A DNA stretch of 27,433 nucleotides, taken from JAAYDK01 sp964543935 (GTDB taxonomy: Bacteria > Spirochaetota > Spirochaetia > Sphaerochaetales > Sphaerochaetaceae). The translations under genes and the position numbers were made by a program. The notes beneath the pieces were generated by a model. The model ran no database searches. It saw nothing but the letters and a program-made list of their open reading frames with translations, and had not been told where the DNA came from. Below are positions 7,677 to 15,069 of the stretch, piece after piece. The stretch lies in the NCBI GenBank assembly GCA_964543935.1, contig CAZJAK010000028.1, forward strand, positions 1-27,433, read 5' to 3'. Within the stretch, counting starts at the first letter, position 1, and the number at the start of each line of letters is the position of its first letter.

Positions 7677-8591
7677 ATGATTGGCGATGAGGCTTCCCGC
7701 ATCAGGAAGGCCCGCTATGCAGGGTCGTGGTACAGCGCCGCAGCGGACGTACTGGAACGGAGTGTGGCTGAATCCATCGATTCGGTCCGTCAACGATCAG
7801 TCGGAGGCAAGACTGGTTTCGAACGGGCCCGTTTCGCCGTGCTGCCCCATGCCGGCCATGCCTTCTCCTCGCGTGGCTTGGCCCATTTCGCATTGCATGC
7901 CCCGCTGGAATTGGAACGGGTGGTCGTGCTGGCCCCGTCGCATTATGCTCACATTCCGCCCGACCGGTTGACCATGGCGCACTTCGACTCGTATGAAACC
8001 CCGCTGGGCGATCTGGCTGGATTCGACTTGCTTGCAAGCACCCATCCCCGGCGCTGCGAACACCCCGACGCCCTCCGCTTGGAGCACGCCGTGGAGATGA
8101 TCCTGCCTTACATCGCCTTCCTGCAACACGAACGCGAACGGAACATCAGTGTCGCCACTGCCTTGGTCTCACATGTCAGCACGCCCGAGGCTGCGCGCTT
8201 GCTTGCCTCCGATATCGAGCAAGCCATCGGGACCGAGGCTTTGGAATCAGCCTCGGTCATGATCGTAGCCAGCTCCGATTTCACCCATTACGGCCAACGG
8301 TTCGGTCATGTGCCCTTCGGCAGCCGTCCTGTGCGGCATGTGGCCGACAAGGTTAGGCAGGATGATCTTGAAGCAGCCCAAGAGTTGGCCAGCGGCGATC
8401 TGAGTGCGGTGATCGCCAGGCATCGGAGCGGCGGCAGCTCCATCTGCGGATTAGCCCCGGCTGCGGTGGTGTCGGCTCTGGCGTACTCGCTCGGCGCAAT
8501 CGGTTTGGTGGCCGATTATTACACGTCCTTGGATGTTCTGGGGTATGCCGAGGCCGAGTTTGTCGCTTATTGCACAGTGTTATGGAGGTGA
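7677..8591 (+). CDS. amrB: AmmeMemoRadiSam system protein B (Memo-like)
   Basis: A 304-residue homologue of the MEMO1 / extradiol-dioxygenase-like family. The opening RKARYAGSWYSA and the putative metal ligands H58 (in LPHAGH), H89 (in PSHYAH) and C257 (in SSICGL) match the His-His-Cys set of human MEMO1; SSDFTHYG is a further family motif. Human MEMO1 has been linked to copper or iron handling and redox; the bacterial role is unresolved. The ATG at 7677 follows a G-rich Shine-Dalgarno sequence. Its stop overlaps the ribosome binding site GGAGGTGA of the AMMECR1-like gene, so the two are probably translated together. Confidence 0.93.
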   Translation: MIGDEASRIRKARYAGSWYSAAADVLERSVAESIDSVRQRSVGGKTGFERARFAVLPHAGHAFSSRGLAHFALHAPLELERVVVLAPSHYAHIPPDRLTMAHFDSYETPLGDLAGFDLLASTHPRRCEHPDALRLEHAVEMILPYIAFLQHERERNISVATALVSHVSTPEAARLLASDIEQAIGTEALESASVMIVASSDFTHYGQRFGHVPFGSRPVRHVADKVRQDDLEAAQELASGDLSAVIARHRSGGSSICGLAPAAVVSALAYSLGAIGLVADYYTSLDVLGYAEAEFVAYCTVLWR

Positions 8592-8594
8592 ACC

Positions 8595-9176
8595 ATGACC
8601 TCTTCGTCACAAGAACTGTTGTTAGCCATCGCCCGTGAAGCCATCGTGGAAAACCTGACGGGTACCATCTCACCCACGCTTGCCCGGGTCATCGCCAATC
8701 CCCCGGACGACTTGACCGGTGACGAAGGGGCTTTCGTCACCCTGAAGAAACGCGGACTCGAACCGACCGCACCCGGTTCATTGCGGGGTTGCATCGGCAA
8801 CATCATCGGCAAGCGGCCGTTGTTCCGCTTGGTGCAACGCTTGGCTTGTGAGAGCGCTTTCCATGATCCCCGTTTCCGACCGGTGCGGCTTCAGGAGTTG
8901 GAAAACCTGACCATCGAGATATCGGTCTTGACGGTCCCCAAACCGGTCGCCAGCCATCGCGAAATCATGGTCGGCCGTCACGGTGTGATCCTGAGCTGTG
9001 GTTTCCACCGTTCCGTGTTCCTGCCCCAAGTCGCCACCGAGCAGGGCTGGAGCAAGGATCAAATGCTTTCGCATCTGGCAATGAAGGCGGGACTGTCCAG
9101 CGACGCTTGGAGGGAGGAAGGCTGTTCATTCGATGTCTTCGAAGCCTTGGTTTTCGGAGAGGATCAAACGGCATGA
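8595..9176 (+). CDS. amrA: AmmeMemoRadiSam system protein A (AMMECR1-like)
   Basis: A 193-residue protein of the AMMECR1 family. The diagnostic motif LRGCIGN is near residue 75, followed by conserved SAFHDPRF and LEISVLT-like strands (here IEISVLTVPKP). The fold is known but no biochemical activity is established. It starts 3 bases after the Memo-like gene and overlaps the radical SAM gene by 4 bases (ATGA), so it forms the middle of a tightly coupled trio. The conserved cysteine of LRGCIG is present, so nothing suggests degeneration. Confidence 0.94.
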   Translation: MTSSSQELLLAIAREAIVENLTGTISPTLARVIANPPDDLTGDEGAFVTLKKRGLEPTAPGSLRGCIGNIIGKRPLFRLVQRLACESAFHDPRFRPVRLQELENLTIEISVLTVPKPVASHREIMVGRHGVILSCGFHRSVFLPQVATEQGWSKDQMLSHLAMKAGLSSDAWREEGCSFDVFEALVFGEDQTA

Positions 9177-10174
9177 CCGAAACCATCCGCTGTGATTTTT
9201 GTTGGCGCATGTGCCGGCTGGACGAAGGCCAACAAGGCTTTTGCGGGGTGAGGGAGCGCCACGGCCTCACGATCAGGACCTTGGGCTATGGCTCGATCGT
9301 TGCATCGGGCCTGGATCCGATCGAGAAAAAGCCTTTCTATCATGTCATGCCCGGAAGCAAGACTTTTTCGGTAGCCCTGTTTGGCTGCAATTATACCTGC
9401 TCGTTTTGCCAGAACAACCAGATCAGCCAGAAGGAGAGCTGGTTGTACCGCCGGTTGGAAGACTCCCGCCACGATGCGCTCACGCCGGGCCAGCTGGCTG
9501 CCAGCTTGGCATCGAGCGCTTCGCGCATCATGAGCTACACCTATAGCGAGCCGATCGTGTGGCAAGACTACATGCTCGATACGGCCCGTTTGGTGCATGA
9601 CCAAGGCATGCTCAATTGCATGGTCACCAACGGATCGTTCTCGGCACCATCCTTGCAGCGGGTCTTGCCCCTCATCGACGCCTTCAACATCGACGTGAAA
9701 GGGGACGAAGCCTTCTACCGCACCCATTGCTCGGGGAGCTTGAGGCCGGTTCTCGAAGCGGTCGCCACCATCGCCGCTACTGCCGGCAAAGTCATCGAAG
9801 TGACGACCTTGATCATCGAAGGGCTCCATGACGCACAGCAGGTGCGCCGCTTGGGTGGGCAATTGCGCGAGGCGGGCGTGCGGGTATGGCACCTGAGCCG
9901 TTTCTTCCCCCAATGGAAGATGGCCGACCGGCCACCGACCAGCGAACGCTGTCTGCAACGCATGCTCGAAGTTGCCGCAGAGTCGGGCATCGAGCACATC
10001 TATGGTGGCAACAGCACCTCGGGCCAGTGGCAAGCCACTGTCTGCCCCCACTGCTCGGCCGTCTTGGTCGCCAGCCACAGCTATGGCGGAGAAGCGGCCA
10101 AGCAAAGCCGCATGGCCATCCGCGACGGTCGTTGTAGCGGATGTGGTCAGCCGATCTATGGATTGTACGCTTGA
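9173..10174 (+). CDS. amrS: AmmeMemoRadiSam system radical SAM enzyme
   Basis: A 333-residue radical SAM enzyme. The S-adenosylmethionine-binding cluster motif is C72-x3-C76-x2-C79 (GCNYTCSFC). An N-terminal cysteine set (C7, C10, C14, C24) and two C-terminal CxxC pairs (CPHC and CSGC) suggest extra metal or iron-sulfur sites, usual in this PflA-activase-like family. It uses reductive cleavage of SAM to start radical chemistry; the target is unknown. The start at 9173 overlaps the AMMECR1-like gene (ATGA). An upstream in-frame start at 9107 would run through the preceding gene and is unlikely. A hydrogenase-like gene follows after 59 bases. Confidence 0.95.
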   Translation: MTETIRCDFCWRMCRLDEGQQGFCGVRERHGLTIRTLGYGSIVASGLDPIEKKPFYHVMPGSKTFSVALFGCNYTCSFCQNNQISQKESWLYRRLEDSRHDALTPGQLAASLASSASRIMSYTYSEPIVWQDYMLDTARLVHDQGMLNCMVTNGSFSAPSLQRVLPLIDAFNIDVKGDEAFYRTHCSGSLRPVLEAVATIAATAGKVIEVTTLIIEGLHDAQQVRRLGGQLREAGVRVWHLSRFFPQWKMADRPPTSERCLQRMLEVAAESGIEHIYGGNSTSGQWQATVCPHCSAVLVASHSYGGEAAKQSRMAIRDGRCSGCGQPIYGLYA

Positions 10175-10233
10175 AAGGCTCGGTGTATGCTGTCAGGAAA
10201 ACAGATCGGCTGAAATGCTAGGAGGAACCCGGC

Positions 10234-11493
10234 ATGCTCACGTTTGAAGAATTGTACGTGCAGGTGGTGCGTTCGGCCACCGATGCGGTCAATGGCACAG
10301 GGGCAGCGTTGGATGGACTGGGGGTGTATGATCCCCATCATCTTGAGTGCCTGCTCAAACCCCACTCGTTCGCCCCGGTGATGGCAATCGCCCCATGCAC
10401 GGGTTGTTCCGAAGCCCAGAAGGAAACTTGTCTGCAAGGGTGCGTGTTCAACGCCTTGGAGCGGGACGGGCAGGGCGACATTGTCGTCTCGGCGGCTAAG
10501 TGCACCGGCTGCGGCACCTGTCTGGATGCATGCAAGTTTCAAAAACTTGTCGAGCGCAAGGAGGTTTTCCCCGTCCTCGACCTGTTGGTCCCACCCAAGC
10601 ATGAGGTCTATGCCCTGACGGCACCGGCTGCAGCGGGCCAGTTCGGCCGTGACGCCACCCCCGGCCGGCTTAGGTCGGCCCTGAAACGCCTGGGTTTCGC
10701 CGGTATGATCGAGGTGGCTCTGTTCGCCGACATCCTCACCCTCAAGGAGGCCTTGGAATTCGACCGCAACATCGTTGCCGATGATGATTATGTGCTCACC
10801 AGCTGTTGCTGCCCGGTCTGGTTGGCGATGATCAAACGATTGTTCTCAACGTTGGCGCCACATGTGCCCCCTTCGGTTTCTCCGATGGTCGGAGCCGGCC
10901 GGGCTGTCAAACACCTCCATCCGGGATGTTCCACCGTGTTCATCGGACCCTGCTTGGCCAAGAAAGCCGAAGCCCGCGAGGCCGACATCTCCGATGCGGT
11001 CGACTATGTGCTCACGTTCCATGAATTGCGCGACATACTCGATGCCGCCGGCATCTCTGTCGCCGATTGCCCCGACGACGAGCGCGACCACTGCTCCCGC
11101 TCCGGGCGCATCTATGGCCGCAGCGGCGGAGTGAGTGAGGCTGTCCACACTACCCTGGATTGGTTGCGTCCCGAACGGTCCATCCATGTGAAATCACACC
11201 ATGTTTCGGGCATCACTTCCTGCAAAAGCTTGTTGGAACGGTTGAGACAGGGTGACATACCGGCCAACTTCATTGAAGGGATGGGGTGCCAAGGGGGCTG
11301 CGTAGGAGGGCCGCGCACATTGGTGAACGTCCAGGACGGGCGTTTGGAACTCGATCGCTACGGGGATGCCGCCACAGCTGCAACCCCTCTGGAAAACCAA
11401 GCCGTCCGACAGATGTTGGATACATTGGGATTCGAAACCGTCGACTCCCTCGTCGAGGAAGACCGCATGTTCACTCGGCCGCTGCCTCAATAG
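10234..11493 (+). CDS. [FeFe]-hydrogenase-like H-cluster protein
   Basis: A 419-residue iron-only-hydrogenase large-subunit-like protein. Two 4Fe-4S motifs precede the H-domain: C55-x2-C58-x7-C66-x3-C70 and C90-x2-C93-x2-C96-x3-C100. The three H-cluster signatures are present in modified form: L1 TSCCCPVW (189-196), L2 GPCLAKKAE (238-246) and L3 EGMGCQGGC (349-356). The four cysteines needed to hold the H-cluster are available. The Gly in L2, where catalytic group A enzymes have Met, suggests a group B- or D-type or sensory hydrogenase rather than a classical one. AGGAGG at 10220-10225 supports the start. No HydE, HydF or HydG maturases are present, so they would have to be encoded elsewhere. 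It follows the AmmeMemoRadiSam trio by 59 bases, although a weak promoter of its own (TTGTAC 10163, 17 bases, TATGCT 10186) is possible. It overlaps the convergent secreted-protein gene by 7 bases. Confidence 0.9.
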   Translation: MLTFEELYVQVVRSATDAVNGTGAALDGLGVYDPHHLECLLKPHSFAPVMAIAPCTGCSEAQKETCLQGCVFNALERDGQGDIVVSAAKCTGCGTCLDACKFQKLVERKEVFPVLDLLVPPKHEVYALTAPAAAGQFGRDATPGRLRSALKRLGFAGMIEVALFADILTLKEALEFDRNIVADDDYVLTSCCCPVWLAMIKRLFSTLAPHVPPSVSPMVGAGRAVKHLHPGCSTVFIGPCLAKKAEAREADISDAVDYVLTFHELRDILDAAGISVADCPDDERDHCSRSGRIYGRSGGVSEAVHTTLDWLRPERSIHVKSHHVSGITSCKSLLERLRQGDIPANFIEGMGCQGGCVGGPRTLVNVQDGRLELDRYGDAATAATPLENQAVRQMLDTLGFETVDSLVEEDRMFTRPLPQ

Positions 11494-12536
11494 TTGGTGA
11501 CCAGTTCGACCGTGATGGTCGATGAATAATTGCCGGCCGGGAACGGGATGCCGTTGGGGTGATCGTTGTCGATAAACACCGACAATCCGATCTGGTCCTG
11601 CCAATAGGCGTTCTGGTAAGCTGTCGAGGGGACTGGCAGGGTGAACTCGTCGTAATCGGTGGTCGTCCGGCCGGGGACGAACACCCCGTAGGGGATGTCG
11701 GGGGCATGGGCCAAGTTTTCCTTGAAGCTGAACACCGTCCCGATGGCCGGTTTGATCCGATACGAATAGGTGTGCCCGGGGGTGGTGTCGTCCGACATGA
11801 AGATGACCGACCCGACCGGAATGGTCACGTCCACCCCGCCGACCGGCATGGGGATGCTGTCGGCCACGGTAAAGCGCTCCAAGATCAAGGCCGTGAAGAA
11901 CTCCCCCGGAGGATTGGTGCCGTAGTTGCTCTCGCGGTAATAGGCGATCATGTTCATGTCGTAGTGGACCATCTCCACCAAGGTGTATTCAGTGGGGGAG
12001 CCGGGTACCGGTTCCTTGACATAGAACGTCACCCGGTAACGCCCGAAGTAGGAGCCGTAGTACTCCCGGTTCTCACCCGGAGCACGCGGGTCGATCACGC
12101 TGAACCTTAAATTCAATGAGAAATTCCAGCGCAGCTGAAACGGTTGGGTATCGCCGGAATTGACGAAATACTTGTCGGAATTGCTGATGCGGGCGACGAA
12201 CTCGACACGGAAATAGTTGACGGTATCGCCACTGCCTAGCGGGATCTCGGTCAGGTAGAAACGGTTTGGATCGTTGGGGTTGGGCATGCTGAGGTTGGTG
12301 ACCTCGACTAGCATGTTGCGATTCGGGGCAGGGGAGGGGCCTACGTATTGCAATTGGAAATTGGCCACTTGATAGCTGCTGTTGGTGGTCCACCAGATGT
12401 CCCATTCGTTGTCCAGGTAATCGCTGCTCGGCTGATAAGCATAATCATAGGTGGCGTCATACACCGAAGCTCCGACCGTCATGGTAAGCATGAGCAAGAG
12501 GATGAGGAGTACGCCATATCTTTTCCGTGAAGCCAT
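11487..12536 (-). CDS. Secreted two-domain beta-sandwich protein, paralogue 1
   Basis: A 349-residue exported protein that I cannot assign to a named family. MASRKRYG plus the hydrophobic segment VLLILLLMLTMTVGA forms a signal peptide, probably cut near GA-SVYD. The mature part is rich in Tyr, Asn, Thr and Pro, has no cysteine, and looks like two successive beta-sandwich domains: the first closes around GSYFGRYRVTFYV and the second in AGNYSSTITVELVTNY. The neighbour at 12667 has the same arrangement, with shared HTY, PY-VF--GRTT and WQD elements before the last strand. The final strands recall SCPU/fimbrial domains. There is no ribosome binding site before the ATG at 12536; a TATAGT box ends 6 bases before it, suggesting leaderless or near-leaderless expression. 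An upstream ATG at 12554 would add six residues. Confidence 0.75.
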   Translation of the reverse strand: MASRKRYGVLLILLLMLTMTVGASVYDATYDYAYQPSSDYLDNEWDIWWTTNSSYQVANFQLQYVGPSPAPNRNMLVEVTNLSMPNPNDPNRFYLTEIPLGSGDTVNYFRVEFVARISNSDKYFVNSGDTQPFQLRWNFSLNLRFSVIDPRAPGENREYYGSYFGRYRVTFYVKEPVPGSPTEYTLVEMVHYDMNMIAYYRESNYGTNPPGEFFTALILERFTVADSIPMPVGGVDVTIPVGSVIFMSDDTTPGHTYSYRIKPAIGTVFSFKENLAHAPDIPYGVFVPGRTTTDYDEFTLPVPSTAYQNAYWQDQIGLSVFIDNDHPNGIPFPAGNYSSTITVELVTNY

Positions 12537-12542
12537 AAGACA

Positions 12543-12564
12543 ACTATATATCATATGACACAAG
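12543..12564 (-). promoter_or_regulatory. Conserved upstream element and -10 box, paralogue 1
   Basis: On the minus strand CTTGTGTCATAT (12564-12553) is followed by a TATAGT box (12548-12543) that ends 6 bases before the start codon. The same 12-mer at the same distance from a TATA-like box precedes the paralogue (13735-13756). No convincing -35 box is seen, so activator-dependent or alternative-sigma transcription is possible. Confidence 0.45.
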
Positions 12565-12666
12565 AAGGAAAGCACATTTCTTCCAGAAAAGGGAAAAATC
12601 AACCGTTCAGGCAGTTAATATAATTATCATTCCAAAAAAATATCTTTACCTTAAGCCAATACAGGC

Positions 12667-13743
12667 TCAATAGTTGGTGGTCAGCTCAATGCGGATGGTG
12701 GAAGAATAATTGCCGGCAACTAGCGGAACATTGCTGAAATTGAGCGCAGAGATGCCGATCTCAAGCCAATCTTGCCAGAAATCGGCCGGTCCCTTGCCGG
12801 GGGGATTCACTGAGAAAGCCGTGGCGGATGGGGTTGTGCGGCCATTGGCAAAGACCTTGTAGGGGATGGGATTGTAGATGCCCGACGCTTGGTGGAATGC
12901 AAAAGTGCCGCCCGGCAGGGCGAATCCTGCTGCATCGGTAGGCACGATGTTGATGGTGTAGGTGTGGGACATGTCTTTGTCATTGGTGATCAAGGTGACC
13001 GCTCCGACCAGCAGCGACCCCTGGGTCGCCTGCAGCACCGCCACATCGATGCCGTCAGCCGAGGCGTAGCGGTCGAGCATCAGGTTGGTCACCACCGTCT
13101 CGCCCGGGGGAAGCGCAGTCTTATACTTGTAGTAGACGATGATGTTGAGCACTTCTTCCTTAAGCAACACGTATTGGACCGGCTGGCCCGGTTCGTAGTC
13201 CAAGGCAAAGACTTGGATTCTAAACGATGCGGTGTACGTTCCTTCATAACCGGCGTCGCTGCCTGTCATCGGAGGGATGTTCAGATAGAGGTTCCCGCCC
13301 GAATACCAATTGGCCACAGCGTTTATAGAAAATGGTGAGGAATTCACATAATACGTCCCGCTGGTGTTGCCGTTGAGTTGTTGGGTCAGGTAACAGGGGA
13401 AGACCTTGGTCGGATCGCCCACATTGGTCAGTTGGACTGTGTTGTTGGGAGTGATGTAGCGTATGACGAGGTTGGGCTCGTAATTGGTGACGTTGGAATT
13501 GGCCTTCCTGAGCAAACCGATGTTGCCGATATAGAGGTTTGCGCCGCCCCAGCTGAGGTTGTGGGTATTGCTGGCCAGCCACTCCTCTTGAGAAATGGTG
13601 ATGTCATACCAATTCGTCCTGATAACCGCTTCCAGAGGAAGTACCATCAGCACCATGAGGAAGAAGATGAATGGGACTGAACGTATGATTCTGATCTCTT
13701 TCTCTCCTGTTATGCCGGCAATCAGCCTAGGATGAATATACAT
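12667..13743 (-). CDS. Secreted two-domain beta-sandwich protein, paralogue 2
   Basis: A paralogue of the downstream secreted protein, 358 residues from the ATG at 13743. The hydrophobic export segment PFIFFLMVLMVLPLEA is followed by VIRTNW. Two presumed beta-sandwich domains follow: the first ends near YEGTYTASFRIQVFAL and the second in AGNYSSTIRIELTTNY. Shared positions with the neighbour include YVNS, LMLDRYASADGI against LILERFTVADSI, HTY, PYKVFANGRTT and WQD. The annotated ATG has no ribosome binding site and adds an unusual 16-residue lead before the signal peptide. A good AGGAG (13708-13704) instead lies 8 bases before an ATC codon at 13695, which would give a compact signal peptide beginning with the residues RIIRSV. 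The true start is therefore unsure. Role unknown; probably a surface or periplasmic structural protein. Confidence 0.72.
   Translation of the reverse strand: MYIHPRLIAGITGEKEIRIIRSVPFIFFLMVLMVLPLEAVIRTNWYDITISQEEWLASNTHNLSWGGANLYIGNIGLLRKANSNVTNYEPNLVIRYITPNNTVQLTNVGDPTKVFPCYLTQQLNGNTSGTYYVNSSPFSINAVANWYSGGNLYLNIPPMTGSDAGYEGTYTASFRIQVFALDYEPGQPVQYVLLKEEVLNIIVYYKYKTALPPGETVVTNLMLDRYASADGIDVAVLQATQGSLLVGAVTLITNDKDMSHTYTINIVPTDAAGFALPGGTFAFHQASGIYNPIPYKVFANGRTTPSATAFSVNPPGKGPADFWQDWLEIGISALNFSNVPLVAGNYSSTIRIELTTNY
13704..13708 (-). promoter_or_regulatory. Ribosome binding site facing a non-standard ATC codon
   Basis: AGGAG on the minus strand lies 8 bases before ATC (13695-13693), in frame with the secreted protein and directly before its signal peptide. 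The predicted transcription start near 13728 lies downstream of the only in-frame ATG (13743), which makes the ATC position more attractive as the real start. Confidence 0.4.
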
Positions 13744-13756
13744 GATATGACACAAG
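13735..13756 (-). promoter_or_regulatory. Conserved upstream element and -10 box, paralogue 2
   Basis: CTTGTGTCATAT (13756-13745) followed by TATATT (13740-13735), the same layout as at 12543-12564. Across the 22-base block the two copies differ at only three positions. Transcription is predicted to start near 13728. Confidence 0.45.
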
Positions 13757-13806
13757 ATGGGAAGGTTGAATCGTAAAAATTACAAAAACTTGGTTATCCC
13801 CTTGGC

Positions 13807-13835
13807 TTGAAACAAAACGGGGCAAAGCCTACACT
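13807..13835 (+). promoter_or_regulatory. Promoter of the MFS transporter, start at or next to its ATG
   Basis: TTGAAA (13807-13812), a 17-base spacer and TACACT (13830-13835). Six bases separate the -10 box from the ATG at 13842, so transcription should begin at or within a base or two of the start codon. No ribosome binding site is present. Confidence 0.65.
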
Positions 13836-13841
13836 CGCGGC

Positions 13842-15020
13842 ATGGGCCCCTTGTTCATCACCTATTTCATGGTATCGTCGCTGACGGCCATCATGGTGCC
13901 GTACCTTCAAGTCATCCTCTTCAACCATGGTTTTTCCGCAACAACGACCGGGGTGTTGCTCAGCTTGTACGAATGTGCCGGAATCATCGGCCCATTCGTC
14001 ATCGGCGCGTGGTCCGACCGTTCTGGTCGACCACGCCTTGTCTCTGCCGTCATCACCTCCGTGCTGATTGCGGCGATGGTCCCGGTGGCCCTCTCTTCCC
14101 ATGTGGCGCTCACATGGTTGTTCCTGCCGGTGGCCGGTTTCTTTTGGCGCGCAGTCTTTCCCGTCCAGGATGCGATGGCCATCAAGATGCTCGGATCCAA
14201 CATGTCGCGCTACACCTATGTCCGGGCGACTCTCTCGGCCGGCTACATCATCCTCATCCTGCTCTATCGGGTGACCGGGTGGTTGGATGCGACCGATAAC
14301 GGCAGCCTGCTGGTGTTGTTGGCCATCGGGGGAGTCCTCTACTTGGTCTCTTTGGCTATCTTGCCCAAGGATCAAGCGGTTCCCAAGCATGAGCGTACCG
14401 GTTCCCGTTGGCCATTGGCGCGCTCTGTATCCGGGGAGAAGGTCTTCAGCAAGACCTTGGTCTCGGCCATCATCATCATTGCGGTGAACCGTTTGGCGAT
14501 GTCGAGCATCAACAACTTCTTTTCGCTGTATGTCGGCGACATGCTCGGTCGACCCGACTTGGTCGGCACGCTCAGTTCGCTAGCCGCATTCTCCGAGTTG
14601 TTTTTCATGGTGTGGGCCGGGTACCTGCTCAACCGGGGGGTCAAGCCGATGAGTTTGATCGCCCTGTCGAGTGTCGTGTTGGTGGTGCGTCTGCTGTTGT
14701 ATGCCCTCGTGCCGACCCTCACCGGTGCAGTCTTGGGCCAAATGCTCCATTCGGTGGTGTACGGGATGTTCCATCCGGCGGTCGTGGTGTTCATCAGCCG
14801 CAACATAGCACCACAACGGAGGGGTACCGGCATGGCTTTGTACACGTCAATCGGGGTCGGCCTCCCCAACGTGATTGGCTCGGCCATCGGCGGAGTGGTC
14901 ATCGATGCGATCGGGTATCGCGGATTGTTCGCCTCGTATGCTTTGTTCGCCCTTGCCGCCTTGGCCTTGCAATGGGCTTGGCGAAAGCGGCTGGTCGAAC
15001 CGTCAGTTGCCCACTCGTGA
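13842..15020 (+). CDS. Major facilitator superfamily transporter (MFS_1-like)
   Basis: A 392-residue membrane protein with about twelve hydrophobic segments in two halves separated by a charged loop (about 180-200). The cytoplasmic loop motif of the superfamily is present as GAWSDRSGRPR near residue 60. The opening FITYFMVSSLTAIMVPYLQVILFNHGFS resembles the LacY/HcaT-type MFS_1-like subgroup. It probably exports or imports a small organic solute by proton symport or antiport; the substrate is unknown. There is no Shine-Dalgarno sequence, and the promoter places the transcript start at the ATG itself. It stands alone on its strand, and the next gene 50 bases downstream has its own promoter. 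Confidence 0.9.
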   Translation: MGPLFITYFMVSSLTAIMVPYLQVILFNHGFSATTTGVLLSLYECAGIIGPFVIGAWSDRSGRPRLVSAVITSVLIAAMVPVALSSHVALTWLFLPVAGFFWRAVFPVQDAMAIKMLGSNMSRYTYVRATLSAGYIILILLYRVTGWLDATDNGSLLVLLAIGGVLYLVSLAILPKDQAVPKHERTGSRWPLARSVSGEKVFSKTLVSAIIIIAVNRLAMSSINNFFSLYVGDMLGRPDLVGTLSSLAAFSELFFMVWAGYLLNRGVKPMSLIALSSVVLVVRLLLYALVPTLTGAVLGQMLHSVVYGMFHPAVVVFISRNIAPQRRGTGMALYTSIGVGLPNVIGSAIGGVVIDAIGYRGLFASYALFALAALALQWAWRKRLVEPSVAHS

Positions 15021-15036
15021 AAAAACATGGTATTAT
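15007..15036 (+). promoter_or_regulatory. Candidate promoter of the GT4 gene
   Basis: TTGCCC (15007-15012), an 18-base spacer and TATTAT (15031-15036), overlapping the end of the MFS gene. Transcription would start near 15043, followed by GGGGTGAG as ribosome binding site before the ATG at 15070. Confidence 0.5.
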
Positions 15037-15069
15037 GTTACTACTATCGATACGACGGGGTGAGTTCGC

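Noticed and set aside
6494..7702. A 402-codon minus-strand frame
   Set aside because: Opposite the sugar-binding protein gene, running across a terminator and a promoter; composition is typical of an antisense shadow in GC-rich DNA.
12630..12669. Hairpin AGCC/GGCT with a later T-run downstream of the second secreted gene
   Set aside because: The stem is only 4 bp and the T-tract is about 15 bases away, too weak to call a terminator.
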